From: an uncultured Collinsella sp.
GTDB lineage: Bacteria; Actinomycetota; Coriobacteriia; Coriobacteriales; Coriobacteriaceae
Direction: 5' to 3'
Assembly: GCA_959602645.1 (NCBI GenBank)
Contig: CAUGTZ010000002.1
Location: 1 to 64,000, forward strand
Length of the DNA stretch: 64,000 nucleotides
Shown here: in pieces, positions 44,271 to 53,323 of the stretch
How positions within the stretch are numbered: the first letter of the stretch is position 1
How the letters are laid out: each line of letters opens with the position of its first letter
Program-made: the position numbers and the translations under genes
Notes under the pieces: model-generated
Told to the model about the DNA's origin: nothing
What the model saw: the letters and a program-made list of their open reading frames with translations, nothing else
The model's database searches: none

Positions 44271-44957
44271 CTACGAGGCATTGGTCAGGCGGCTCCAGAG
44301 TTCGTCAATATCGATTTGGTCGCCGCCGCTCAGATAACCGGTGTGAATAAAAGACTCACTATAGATATAGATGTCATGCGCGCTGTCGCCATCATCTTCG
44401 GTGTCGTAGGCCGAAATCACGTAACGGCTGCCGTCGAGCGCCTTGACCAGCCAATACACGGAATCGTCGATTGTGCACTTCTCCTGCACTATCGCCGCAT
44501 CGCCGATTGCGCCGGTGAGCGCACGATTGCCCGTCGTATAGCCGCCCACCGAGAGCAAAATCGCCACGCTATCGTCTCCGCCGCCCGGCTCAAGTTCCTC
44601 GTACTCGGACTCCGAAAGCGGTATCGCGCTGTTCGCAAGTTCGTCCACGTCATCCGAAATCTTAGAAAAGGTAAAAGCGAAAAGTCCCGCGTCATCGGCG
44701 GCACCGTAGCCCACGCTCTCGCCTTGCCACTCATAGTTTTGATGCTTGAGCAGGCGCACCAGGTCGGCGCCGTCCAAGTTGATCGCAGCATAGACCGTCA
44801 CGTTGGCGTTGTCGTCTACACAGGCGGCGTCCGCCGTGGTCGCCTTCTTGGCACCGCCCGCGCCGCCCAATCCGCCCGAGCAGCCAGCCAGCGCACAAGC
44901 CAGCGCACCCGCGCCTGCCACAAAGGCCGCACGGTTCATCGTCACTTCATTCATCAT
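44271..44957 (-). CDS. Lipoprotein, hypothetical (paralogue of the next gene)
   Basis: A 228-residue protein with lipobox ALAGC; Cys at about residue 26. The signal region AAFVAGAGALACALAGC closely parallels that of the neighbouring 252-residue lipoprotein, and both end with a motif like DIDELW near the C-terminus. The segment HQNYEWQGESVGYG matches QQGYTWQDALEMYE in the neighbour. ATG at 44957 has GGAACGAGC upstream. Function unknown. Confidence 0.8.
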   Translation of the reverse strand: MMNEVTMNRAAFVAGAGALACALAGCSGGLGGAGGAKKATTADAACVDDNANVTVYAAINLDGADLVRLLKHQNYEWQGESVGYGAADDAGLFAFTFSKISDDVDELANSAIPLSESEYEELEPGGGDDSVAILLSVGGYTTGNRALTGAIGDAAIVQEKCTIDDSVYWLVKALDGSRYVISAYDTEDDGDSAHDIYIYSESFIHTGYLSGGDQIDIDELWSRLTNAS

Positions 44958-44992
44958 GCTCGTTCCTCGCTATGGTATTGGCCACGTCGCAC

Positions 44993-45751
44993 CTAGCCGA
45001 GCGCGCGTCCAGTCTTTTCCTGCCAAAATTCGTCTATCGTCGGAGCACCGCCGCCCTGGGTAAACCTACCGGTCTTGATAGCCTCCTCGGTAATGAGATC
45101 CAAGCGGTAGTCACCGTTTTCCATCGGGCTCGCCATGGCAACGTGCCGCGCCATGTTGGAACCGTATACGCACGCGATCCATGAGCCCGAAGTAATCTGC
45201 GCCCGGTCCTCGACCGGCACAGAAAAGCCCGCGATAACATCCTCGCAGCTCGAATAGCCCGAAAGTTGCAGCGTGAACATCACGGTGCTTCCGGTGCCGC
45301 CCTTGTCGAGCTTTCCGATTTCGTCCTCGCCGAGCCATTCGGTCGCGCCGTCCTTGCTGATATTGCAGACGCTGAGCACATGTCCCGCCTCGTCCTCGTA
45401 CATCTCGAGCGCGTCTTGCCAGGTATAGCCCTGCTGCGAGGCAAACTCCTGCAACTGCCAGCCCTTAAGCTCGAGGAGCGCCGCGATGCTGATGTTGCGG
45501 TGCGCATCCCAGCAATCATCCGACCACGTATCGAACGCATCCGCCGAGCCGCTGTCCGCGCCCGGACCGCGGTCCGCGTCGCCGGAATCGCCCGACGTCG
45601 CACCCGCGTCCATCTTGTCCTTTACCGGGCGGTCGTCGTTAAAACCCGTCGCATCCTGCGTCCGCTGTCCGCCGCACCCCACAAGCGTCAGCAGCGCCGT
45701 TCCCGCCGCCGCGACAAATGCCGTGCGCGAAAGTACCGTCTCCCTCATCAT
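44993..45751 (-). CDS. Lipoprotein, hypothetical
   Basis: A 252-residue protein with signal TAFVAAAGTALLTLVGC and lipidated Cys at about residue 26. An Asp/Ser-rich linker of about 40 residues leads to a globular domain ending TIDEFWQEKTG. AAAGGAAC precedes ATG 45751. It lies 35 nt upstream of its paralogue on the same strand, suggesting duplication and one transcript. Function unknown. Confidence 0.8.
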   Translation of the reverse strand: MMRETVLSRTAFVAAAGTALLTLVGCGGQRTQDATGFNDDRPVKDKMDAGATSGDSGDADRGPGADSGSADAFDTWSDDCWDAHRNISIAALLELKGWQLQEFASQQGYTWQDALEMYEDEAGHVLSVCNISKDGATEWLGEDEIGKLDKGGTGSTVMFTLQLSGYSSCEDVIAGFSVPVEDRAQITSGSWIACVYGSNMARHVAMASPMENGDYRLDLITEEAIKTGRFTQGGGAPTIDEFWQEKTGRALG

Positions 45752-45824
45752 TGTTCCTTTCCCGTTCTTTAGCACAATGCCGAGAAACACACCCGGCATC
45801 GATTCACACATAAGCCACCCCACG

Positions 45825-47384
45825 CTATTGACGAGGCAGTTCCGTCCAGCCAAAACCGGGTTCAAAACCATCGCGTGTACCGATCACATCGCCCGAACCG
45901 TTGACCCAGGCCTGGTCGGCCATCACCGAGACCTCGACATCGGTGCCGTCGGGTCTGGTGTAATGGTTGACCCCGCGAATGGCATCGGAATACGAAGCGG
46001 TGCCCGTCCCCACGCCCGCGCTGGAAAAATTGGCGGCGCTGGCAGCCATATTCGCGGCGTGCTGACGGTCGCTGCGATCGAACCACGCCTGCTGGTAGCT
46101 GTCGAACGCCGCCCGTTGCGAGGCATGCATCTGTTGCCAGGCTGCAAACTGCTGTTGCTGCTGGGCAATGTTCATCTGCGTGCGTTGGCGCTGCTCAAGC
46201 ACCATCTGTTGCTTTTGAGCTGACGCCTCGCGTGCAATCGCCGGATTGAGCCGCAGAGTCGACGCCATTGATGCAAGCGCCGTGGAGGCCGCCTCGTCCA
46301 GGCGACCTTCTGGCGCAACCAAACAGAAGCTGTCCCTGATACGCCACTGCAGCAGGTCGGCCGCACCCAGCTCGAACGACGCTCCGTCCGGGCAACCGCC
46401 TCGACCCGTGGGCTGTTCTTGCGCGACGCCCTGTCCCGCCGCTGCCGCCGCCTGGCGCTCGCGCAGGCGCTTGCCCAAAACACCGCCGATCAGCCCACTC
46501 GAAAGGCCCGCGCCCAGCAGCGCCTCGGCCCCAGCGGCAACACCTTTACCCATAGAACCCGCGACGCCGCCGATTGAAAACATATAGCCCTCGACTTTGG
46601 CCGCCACCGCGAGCTCGGTGGGCACCGGAGCGCCCGTGAGCCGATATCGACGCATGCGGCACTCATAGACCACATCACTCGGTTCCATCGAAAAGCCCTC
46701 GATTGCAAAGTCGTTTGCCGCCTCGCGCTTTACGCGGGCACGCTCGCGCTCGATATCGACCGCCGCGCTCGATGGGTACGGTTGCTCGGCAACAACCTCT
46801 GCCCGCGCGCCCAGCCGTGCTGCACAGGCCTGAGCCAGCTCGTCGCAAGCTGCCTCCACGTGCACAAACACCTTGCGTTCGGTTTGCGTGGGGATACGCT
46901 TGGCAACGGCGCCCGCATCCACGTAGCAGAGCTCGGAGCGGTACATAATCCGCTCACCCATCGGACCCGCCGCCGTCACGCCAACCGAAATCGGGCAGTC
47001 GAAACTGCCGCTGCGCTCAAGATGCGCTTCTTCAATATGCCAGCCCCGCGGCAGCGTCACCTGCGCGAGCGCCTGGCCGCCAGAGGTATCGCATGCGGCA
47101 TGAAGCTCAAGGTCACCGATGTGAGGCGCATCCGTCGTGGCTGCGCCACGAGACGACGCGACGCCGGCAGTCTCCACCGGCGCATCGGCCGGCGCGTCCA
47201 CACTCGGGTCGCCGCCTTCGTCCGCATCGTCATCGGCAGTCGCCCCATCTGTAGCCCCCACGGCGCCCGAGTAGCCCACAACGCCCTCAAGTCGGACGCC
47301 GCACCCCGGGCAAAATCGCACCGGCACGCCGGCGACCCGAGGCAGCTGCGCCCCGCACGCCGGGCAGAATCTCAAGTCACTCAT
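45825..47384 (-). CDS. Zinc-ribbon protein with Gln-rich C-terminal region
   Basis: A 519-residue protein. The N-terminus has two CxxC pairs (FCPACGAQL and FCPGCGVRL), a double zinc-ribbon. An acidic low-complexity linker (about 40-85), a beta-rich domain, a Gly/Ala segment (about 265-310: GGVAGSMGKGVAAGAEALLG) and a Gln-rich coiled region (about 385-440: QQMVLEQRQRTQMNIAQQQ) follow. The C-terminus has GVNHYTRPDGTDVEV. Similar to other zinc-ribbon/YdjI-cluster proteins of Coriobacteria in layout; function unknown. ATG 47384 is preferred over 47393 because AGGG then has normal spacing. Confidence 0.75.
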   Translation of the reverse strand: MSDLRFCPACGAQLPRVAGVPVRFCPGCGVRLEGVVGYSGAVGATDGATADDDADEGGDPSVDAPADAPVETAGVASSRGAATTDAPHIGDLELHAACDTSGGQALAQVTLPRGWHIEEAHLERSGSFDCPISVGVTAAGPMGERIMYRSELCYVDAGAVAKRIPTQTERKVFVHVEAACDELAQACAARLGARAEVVAEQPYPSSAAVDIERERARVKREAANDFAIEGFSMEPSDVVYECRMRRYRLTGAPVPTELAVAAKVEGYMFSIGGVAGSMGKGVAAGAEALLGAGLSSGLIGGVLGKRLRERQAAAAAGQGVAQEQPTGRGGCPDGASFELGAADLLQWRIRDSFCLVAPEGRLDEAASTALASMASTLRLNPAIAREASAQKQQMVLEQRQRTQMNIAQQQQQFAAWQQMHASQRAAFDSYQQAWFDRSDRQHAANMAASAANFSSAGVGTGTASYSDAIRGVNHYTRPDGTDVEVSVMADQAWVNGSGDVIGTRDGFEPGFGWTELPRQ

Positions 47385-47404
47385 CCCGTACATCCCTAAT
47401 TTCG

Positions 47405-47854
47405 TTAGCTGTTTTTGATTGCGGCAAGCTGCCGCCATAACTCATCGGCACCGTTAAGTCGATACGCCGTCTTATCGAGCACGATGTTTTTGCCCTCAAG
47501 TTCTACCGATTGCTCCGAGCCATCCGTATAGACAAAGACGAGCGTTCGGCCGGCATCGCTCGTCCGCTCATCCACCGCATCCCCCACGGTGCAGCCATCG
47601 AGCGCGGCAAAAGTCGATGCGACCAGTTCGGCATCGTCGGTCTCATAGGCCGTCCGCGCCTCCCCGTCCTCGATAAGCTTGACCGCCACCGGAACGGCAG
47701 CGCAATCGTTGAGCGACACTTGCGCGGCAGTCTTTCCCTGAGCGCCATGTTCGCCGGCAACGTAAACTCGCATGAGTGTCACCGCCGCGGCAAAGACCAC
47801 CACGGCGATAAGCGCGCCCGCAATTATATTAGACGCGCAACCCCGAGACGCCAT
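47405..47854 (-). CDS. Small membrane-anchored protein
   Basis: A 149-residue protein with one N-terminal hydrophobic helix (IIAGALIAVVVFAAAVTL) and an extracytoplasmic domain. It ends NGADELWRQLAAI, echoing the DELW motif of the two lipoproteins downstream. GGAGGGGG precedes ATG 47854. It heads a minus-strand group of four genes (47854 to 44271) that may form one operon of envelope proteins. Confidence 0.75.
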   Translation of the reverse strand: MASRGCASNIIAGALIAVVVFAAAVTLMRVYVAGEHGAQGKTAAQVSLNDCAAVPVAVKLIEDGEARTAYETDDAELVASTFAALDGCTVGDAVDERTSDAGRTLVFVYTDGSEQSVELEGKNIVLDKTAYRLNGADELWRQLAAIKNS

Positions 47855-47961
47855 AGGTGCACCCCCTCCGTTCTGCTCTGCTCAGCATCACATTCATATG
47901 CCTTTGAGCACCAAAACGGCAGGTGACAAATGTCTCATATTCATATTTTTGCAGGTAAAAA

Positions 47962-47996
47962 ACCACCACAAAGGTGCCTGTCCCCTTTGTGGTGGT
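47962..47996. repeat. Palindromic repeat family A, copy 4
   Basis: ACCACCACAAAGG (47962-47974) and CCTTTGTGGTGGT (47984-47996) around TGCCTGTCC. It ends 4 nt before the stop codon of the LuxR gene and may serve as its 3' hairpin. Confidence 0.9.
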
Positions 47997-47999
47997 TAG

Positions 48000-49544
48000 C
48001 TAGTCTTGGGGTGTCCAGGACCAGAAGAAGTTGATGAGGGCTACGCGCGAGGAGGCACCGGTCTTTTTGTTGATCGAAGCGATGTGGCGATAGAGCGTGG
48101 AGCGCGAAAGGAAGAGTGCCGCCGCCACGTCCTGCACTCTGTCGTCCGAAACGACCAGCGCCTCCAGAACATCGCGCTCGCGCTTGGTGAGCCCAAAGGC
48201 GGCAACGAAGCCATCGAGCCGATCGTCAAACGAAAGTTCCGGCGCCTCCAGGGGCACCGTGTCGGCCTGGCCGGGCTCACAGCTCACGCCAAGATCGTCG
48301 GTGGCAAGCGCCAGCCCGCCGTGCGTCGCCTCGCCTTCACCGTCTTGTCTAAACTGCCCTAACAGCGAAATCGCGATGCCGACAAACAGCACGAGCACGA
48401 CGCTCACTGCCGCCAGCACGTTTTGACTCGAGATAATCGCCACCGCCGGAGCCGTCACGAGTATCGAGCAAACGTTGTTGATAACACGGCCCATGCACGG
48501 CCACAGATACGCCCAGCGGGCATACATCGAAATCGCGGCGAACTTCGCGGTGAAGAACACCACGAAAAAGCCCGTGCCAAGGTAAAAGATAATCGTGGCG
48601 GCAAGCGCGTTGCCACCGTTGCCATCGGTGATAAGCACAAAGAACGAGAGCGTGGACAGCATGGCGGCGCACGTCATGATGATATTCATATACGAACGCC
48701 CACGCAGGTCATACAGGACGCCGGCGGCAAGGGCGCTCACAACCAGCAGCAAGCGCGGCCAGTCGCCCAGATCGATAGCGCCAGCGGCATGCGAGGTCGT
48801 AAGGCCGGCATTGAGGGCCGCGAACACGCCGGTGAGGCAAGCGGTCGCCACCGTCAGACGCACCACGGCACCCTGAAAGGCCGCCTTTGCCTCGGGGTCA
48901 TCGTGCCACCTGGCGCCACGCTCCGACGCATCGACCGATAGCTCGGCAATCTCGACCTCGAACTCGGGCGCAGGCTCATCACGCAATTTAGCGCGGCGGA
49001 CACCGTGAAGCAGCCCCACCAGCGCAATCGCACAGGCAATGAGAACAGACTGCTGGGGAATGCCCGCAGGCATCACCATATGGTTGAGCACCTGCACCAA
49101 AATGCCCACAGCATAGGAAACCGCCACGGTGCGCGCCAGGCAGGGCGTCTGCGCAAAACGCCGCGCAAGATTGGCATGGGCGGTCGATCCGTAATAGCCC
49201 AGGGCGCAGCACGCCACCAGGCCGCCGGCAATTACTACCTCAAACCGCACTGCCATAATCATCAGCAGCAACGCCGATACCAACAGCACGCCCGTAATAT
49301 CGCTCGTCGCATCGATCGTCTGGGGACGGCGATAGTACAGAAATGGGCGCACGAAAAAGCCAATCACGCTCGCGCCGACAACGATGCTCTCGTAGATGAC
49401 GACCTCACTCGATGGCACGAACTCGGCCATGCGCGCATCAAAGAAATACTCGCACGCCAAAAACGTGAAGAAGAACAGCGCTAGGCACAGAATCTCCCGC
49501 ATGCCCCGGCGCAAATATGCGGTTGTGTCTCCCAGGTCCCTCAT
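48000..49544 (-). CDS. Membrane-bound LuxR-type transcriptional regulator
   Basis: A 514-residue protein with about 12 hydrophobic helices in residues 1-410 in an MFS-like arrangement, and a LuxR_C HTH at about 450-510 (GLTKRERDVLEALVVSD, LFLSRSTLYRHIASINKKTG). This membrane-helix plus LuxR layout is common in Coriobacteriia (Eggerthella, Collinsella); the signals are mostly unknown. ATG 49544 has GGGGGTT upstream. A neighbouring target gene is not evident; the envelope protein group downstream is a candidate. Confidence 0.9.
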   Translation of the reverse strand: MRDLGDTTAYLRRGMREILCLALFFFTFLACEYFFDARMAEFVPSSEVVIYESIVVGASVIGFFVRPFLYYRRPQTIDATSDITGVLLVSALLLMIMAVRFEVVIAGGLVACCALGYYGSTAHANLARRFAQTPCLARTVAVSYAVGILVQVLNHMVMPAGIPQQSVLIACAIALVGLLHGVRRAKLRDEPAPEFEVEIAELSVDASERGARWHDDPEAKAAFQGAVVRLTVATACLTGVFAALNAGLTTSHAAGAIDLGDWPRLLLVVSALAAGVLYDLRGRSYMNIIMTCAAMLSTLSFFVLITDGNGGNALAATIIFYLGTGFFVVFFTAKFAAISMYARWAYLWPCMGRVINNVCSILVTAPAVAIISSQNVLAAVSVVLVLFVGIAISLLGQFRQDGEGEATHGGLALATDDLGVSCEPGQADTVPLEAPELSFDDRLDGFVAAFGLTKRERDVLEALVVSDDRVQDVAAALFLSRSTLYRHIASINKKTGASSRVALINFFWSWTPQD

Positions 49545-49732
49545 GGTAACCCCCACCCGCTTTGTTGTCCGGAACACCATTTTAATAAAGAACCAATCTC
49601 AATATCGAAGCCAAGTTCGAAATGTTGCAAATTCGACCCCAGCCGTCTGCATGACGCCGCGATTTTGAGCCGCATGACCCAGAAGGGGCGCGCGCGGCTT
49701 GCAGCTCGACAAGGAGTGCCCTCCAACTGCCA

Positions 49733-49770
49733 CTCATTTAAGCACTCATTTAAGTACGTCCCCAATGAGT
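49733..49770. repeat. Repeat family C, copy 3
   Basis: Two overlapping starts ACTCATTTAAG then ACTCATTTAAGTACGTCCCC and AATGAGT. It is preceded by AAGGAGTGCCCTCCAACTGC, which resembles AAGGAGTGTCCCCAACTGCC at 31109-31128. Confidence 0.8.
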
Positions 49771-49781
49771 AAACAAAGAGT

Positions 49782-49839
49782 GCGACGGAATGGCTCCCCT
49801 TGGCAGCTTAAAGCCGTCATGCAGGAACCATTCCGTCGC
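49782..49839 (-). other. Stem-loop downstream of the GH140-like gene
   Basis: GCGACGGAATGG (49782-49793) pairs with CCATTCCGTCGC (49828-49839). The 34-nt loop contains a further GGC/GCC helix. No U-tract follows on the minus strand, so it may be a 3'-UTR stability element rather than a terminator. Confidence 0.55.
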
Positions 49840-49883
49840 AGCCTAATGAAAGGGACTGGGTTGTAAATGTTGGAGAAGAGCCG

Positions 49884-51197
49884 TTAGCGCCCGGGGGCCA
49901 GGATCACCAGCGCGTCGTGCTCAAAGGGATGCTGCGCCACGCGCACGGTGCCGTCACCGTTGTCACGGACGGGCAGCTTTGCGATGCGCTTGTCCTCCAT
50001 GTCGAGGACCGTCGCCGTCCAGCCACGCGCGCCGTCGAGCTTAAACTTGAGCGCCGTGGTACGCGGCAGGTACGCGACGATGCGATCGCCAACGCGCGCC
50101 ACACGGATGGACTCGCGCGCGTCGTCGAGGAGCTCCTGCGCCGGAACCACGGCAAGTGCATCGTCGGCAGCCGTAGCGCCCAGGGCGGCAAGCACGTGCT
50201 CGATCGCGCCAAAGTCCCACACACCCGCAAACTGCAGGCACTCTTGCCAGCGGAAGGGCATGTCAAAGCCCTCGCCCAGGACCGAGCCCTGGCTGCGCGA
50301 TGTCTGCCAGTTCCACACGCCGTGTGCGCCATAGGTCACGCCGGCACTGGCGCCGGCAAGAATCGACGACCATACGCTCGCGCGGCAATCCTGCGCGGTA
50401 AAACGCCAGTAGACGTTGCGCGACGCACCCATCTGCTCGTAGCAAGGCTCGGAGTTGACCATCGGCTTTTTGGGATAGTTGGCGATAAAGTCCTGCGGCA
50501 GACGCCATGCCTCGGGCTGGCCCTCGTAGTTGTGGCCGGGCTGGAACATATAAAAGTCCAGACGGTCCAGATACTGCGCCGGAATGGTGCGGTTACCGCG
50601 GTTGATATGCATGGTGCGCAGTGCCTCGGGCGCGCGCTTGACGACCTCGTCGAGGGCGTCCTCGTAATAGGCGATCGCCTCGTCGCCGGCAAAGTCGGTA
50701 TCGCCCGTCACCACGTAGACGGGGTCGAACTCGCCCAGGTTCTCGACGACGCGGGCAACGTGGGCGCGAACCTCCTCACGCGGCATAACCTCGGCGCCGC
50801 AACGCTCGGCGATCTTGGCGCCCCAGGTACCGGGCACGTAATTGCACCACATGAGCACGAGCGCCGGACGAATGCCGTGCTCGACGGCAGCACGGCACAT
50901 GGCGGCGGCACGATCCCAGTACGCCTGGTTGGGACGGGACCAATCAAAGTGCACGCCGTCCTCGCTGGCATAGGGCCAAATGCCCAGGTCGGGGCAGCAG
51001 CGATCCCACTGTGGCAGCGTGTTGATCTGCAGTGCGTTCATGCCCTGCTCGGCACGGCGGGTCAGGTAGTAATCCCAGTCGTTCTCGGCGATGCTCGTAA
51101 ATGCGCTCCAGCACGTATCGGCAAACCAGAAGAACGGTTTGCCCTCGCACAAAAAGCCATCCTGGCGACCGTTGACGGTCAGCTTTCCCAAACTCAT
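49884..51197 (-). CDS. DUF4038/GH140-like glycoside hydrolase
   Basis: A 437-residue TIM-barrel-like protein without signal peptide. The N-terminal FFWFADTCWSAFTSIAEND, MNALQINTLPQWDR and the central NSEPCYEQMG and GAHGVWNWQTSR are typical of the DUF4038 group, to which the GH140 apiosidases belong. The C-terminal beta-sandwich carries RIVAYLPRTTALKFKL. ATG 51197 is chosen because AAAGGAC is 7 nt upstream. Cytoplasmic location suggests action on imported short glycosides. Substrate unproven. Confidence 0.82.
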   Translation of the reverse strand: MSLGKLTVNGRQDGFLCEGKPFFWFADTCWSAFTSIAENDWDYYLTRRAEQGMNALQINTLPQWDRCCPDLGIWPYASEDGVHFDWSRPNQAYWDRAAAMCRAAVEHGIRPALVLMWCNYVPGTWGAKIAERCGAEVMPREEVRAHVARVVENLGEFDPVYVVTGDTDFAGDEAIAYYEDALDEVVKRAPEALRTMHINRGNRTIPAQYLDRLDFYMFQPGHNYEGQPEAWRLPQDFIANYPKKPMVNSEPCYEQMGASRNVYWRFTAQDCRASVWSSILAGASAGVTYGAHGVWNWQTSRSQGSVLGEGFDMPFRWQECLQFAGVWDFGAIEHVLAALGATAADDALAVVPAQELLDDARESIRVARVGDRIVAYLPRTTALKFKLDGARGWTATVLDMEDKRIAKLPVRDNGDGTVRVAQHPFEHDALVILAPGR

Positions 51198-51237
51198 CTG
51201 CATGTCCTTTCGTTTGATAAAGGATTTGCGAACCGCC

Positions 51238-51272
51238 GGGGGCTTTCGCGGTAACCCCGCGCGAAAGCCCCC
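51238..51272. terminator. Hairpin upstream of the GH140-like gene
   Basis: GGGGGCTTTCGCG pairs with CGCGAAAGCCCCC across a short loop (51238-51272). It lies in the 5' region of the minus-strand gene and may block read-through from the PTS gene or act in the leader. Confidence 0.5.
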
Positions 51273-51330
51273 GCCGCTTGGCAAACCATCGCGGGCGAAT
51301 ACCGTCCGCCCCATCAGTCTACCTTGCAAG

Positions 51331-51366
51331 AAGGGCCCCGCCGGGCTTACGCCTGACGGGGCCCTG
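51331..51366 (-). terminator. Terminator of the PTS IIBC gene
   Basis: AGGGCCCCG and CGGGGCCCT form the base of a hairpin with a 16-nt GC-rich loop (about 51331-51364). It lies about 40 nt beyond the IIBC stop codon on the minus strand. Confidence 0.55.
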
Positions 51367-51405
51367 TCGTGTAGGTGAGGTCATATGTGACCGAACGGTT
51401 TGGCC

Positions 51406-52833
51406 TTAGGCCTCCATCTCGGCGAGTTCCTCCTTGGAGAAGCCGCAGGCAAAGACGACGGCAGCGGCGATGACAAAGGAGATTGCCATACCAACGATAG
51501 CCCAGACGGTGTTCATCTGGCCACCCTGCAGGTAGTTGGTGAAGACCAGGAAGTTGGACGCACCGCCTGCGAGGTAGTAGGTAACACCCATGAGGCCGGA
51601 GAACACAGCGCCGATGGCACCGCCGATGAACATGCCGAGCATGGTGCGACGGAAGCGCATGAGGATACCGAAGAGCGCAGGCTCGGTAACGCCGCCGGCG
51701 ATGGCGGAGATGACGTAACCGATGGCAAGGGACTTCTCGTCGGGGTTCTTCATCTTGAGGAAGGCACCGAAGGCGCAGCCCCAGACAGCGGCCATAGCGC
51801 AGTTGGTGGAAACGAAGACGAAGGGATCGTAGCCGGCGGCGATGATCTGAACCTGAGCGAGCAGGATGACGGGCATGTGCATGCCGCAGACCACGAAGAG
51901 CTGCCAGAAGGCACCGAGGACGGCCATGACGATCAGGATACCGATGTCGCCAAGGTCAGCAAGGCCGAAGAGGGCGTTAGCGATCAGCGTACCGATCTCG
52001 TTGCCGATCGGGGCGAGGACGATGAAGGCGATGGGGATGGTGACGATCATGGTGCAGAACGGCGTGAAGACCGTGGAGAGCACGTCGGGCATGACCTTCT
52101 TAAAGAACTTCTCGATGAAGTAGAGGACGGGCACCGAAAGGATGATCGGCAGGACGGACTGCTGATAGTTGGCAGCGGCGATCTGGATGCCGTAGACGGA
52201 GATGATTCCGCCGCCCTCCTGGGTGGCGACGCTCACCACGGAAGGAGCCATGAGGGCGCCACCGAGCAGCATGCCGAGCACGGGGCTGGCGCCGAGCTTC
52301 TTAGCCGCGGCATAACCCAGGTAGATGGGGATAAAGGTGAACGTGGCCTCGTACAGCGTGGTGTAGAGGAACGTATAGGTCGGGTCGTCGGCCGAGAGCA
52401 CACCGAGCATGGTGGGGCCGAGGACGGCCGCGATGGTACGGAACAGACCGCCGGCCATGAGCAGCGGGATGAGCTGGGTCATGGAGCCCGACAGATAGTC
52501 AAGGATGATGTTCGGCAGGTTCTTGAGCTCGAACTTCTGCTTGGAAGCATCGAGGTTCTCGTCGACGGCGGCACCCTGCTTGACGCCGGAGATGGCGACG
52601 AACTCGGCGAGCACCTTGGGCACGTTCTGGCCGATGATGACCTGGAGCTGGCTGCCGGCGAACTGGCATCCCAGAACACCCTTGACCTTCTTGATCTTCT
52701 CCACGTCGGCCTTGTTGTTGTCCTTGAGCGTCAGACGCAGGCGCGTCATGCAGTTGGTGGCGACGGAAACATTCTCCGCACCGCCCACGAGCTCGAGGAC
52801 ATCGGTGGCAATCTGCTTGTTATCTACTGCCAT
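51406..52833 (-). CDS. PTS beta-glucoside-type IIBC permease
   Basis: A 475-residue glucose-superfamily transporter. The IIB domain (1-90) has the phospho-Cys in VATNCMTRLRLTL. The IIC domain (about 105-470) has about ten helices and the motif GGVTEPALFG. The C-terminal IIA domain of BglF-type proteins is absent, so the free IIA-Glc protein at 32144-32680 is a likely partner. GGGGAGGGG precedes ATG 52833. It is preceded by the GTAAACA operator at 52940. Confidence 0.94.
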   Translation of the reverse strand: MAVDNKQIATDVLELVGGAENVSVATNCMTRLRLTLKDNNKADVEKIKKVKGVLGCQFAGSQLQVIIGQNVPKVLAEFVAISGVKQGAAVDENLDASKQKFELKNLPNIILDYLSGSMTQLIPLLMAGGLFRTIAAVLGPTMLGVLSADDPTYTFLYTTLYEATFTFIPIYLGYAAAKKLGASPVLGMLLGGALMAPSVVSVATQEGGGIISVYGIQIAAANYQQSVLPIILSVPVLYFIEKFFKKVMPDVLSTVFTPFCTMIVTIPIAFIVLAPIGNEIGTLIANALFGLADLGDIGILIVMAVLGAFWQLFVVCGMHMPVILLAQVQIIAAGYDPFVFVSTNCAMAAVWGCAFGAFLKMKNPDEKSLAIGYVISAIAGGVTEPALFGILMRFRRTMLGMFIGGAIGAVFSGLMGVTYYLAGGASNFLVFTNYLQGGQMNTVWAIVGMAISFVIAAAVVFACGFSKEELAEMEA

Positions 52834-52897
52834 GGGACCCCTCCCCATATCTTCGTGTGCCAGCCCCCTTGGGCTTAGGCACGCCTTTGGCCCGGCG

Positions 52898-52956
52898 ACT
52901 ATAACCCCTTACGGTTGCCGGACCCTTGGATACGCTTTTGTAAACAAGGTGTTTAC
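52898..52956 (-). promoter_or_regulatory. PTS IIBC control region
   Basis: The dyad GTAAACAAGGTGTTTAC (52940-52956) lies about 40 nt upstream of TATAGT (plus ACTATA, 52898-52903), a good -10 with no clear -35. Further GTTTAC half-sites occur at about 52962 and 52976. The arrangement suggests activator binding or a repressor array. Confidence 0.5.
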
Positions 52957-53173
52957 TGAACGTTTACGGGCTTTAGTTTACACGGAGCGCCGAATTTATG
53001 GCAATTTTGCCGTCTACAGTCCGGTGAACGGTAGGTAATCGGGGGTGAACGTATTTGAATGGCGGGAAACGGTCTCTTTGACCCTCTATTGATATATAGC
53101 CATTTACGTGGGATTTTATTTTGATGAACACCTCACTGATCTGTTAACTCATCAACAGAATCCCTGCTAGAAG

Positions 53174-53195
53174 CTAGTAAACATATGTTTAGTAG
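53174..53195. promoter_or_regulatory. Palindromic operator upstream of the esterase gene (site 1)
   Basis: A 22-bp near-perfect palindrome with core TAAACATATGTTTA and one mismatch. It resembles the site at 53260 and the half-sites near 52940. Confidence 0.6.
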
Positions 53196-53259
53196 CTCAC
53201 GACGTGTTCAATTTTGCCGTTTACCGAGTTCATCTGGTTATTCTTCAATTCTAGATTAC

Positions 53260-53275
53260 ACTAAACATGTTTAGT
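53260..53275. promoter_or_regulatory. Palindromic operator upstream of the esterase gene (site 2)
   Basis: ACTAAACATGTTTAGT is a perfect 16-bp palindrome. TTCATC (about 53229) and TAGATT (about 53252) can form a promoter just upstream, so a bound repressor would block the start of transcription of the esterase gene. Confidence 0.6.
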
Positions 53276-53323
53276 TTGTATTGCCGCAGATGCCAGGCAT
53301 TCGCGGCGTAAGGGAGGCAGCTC

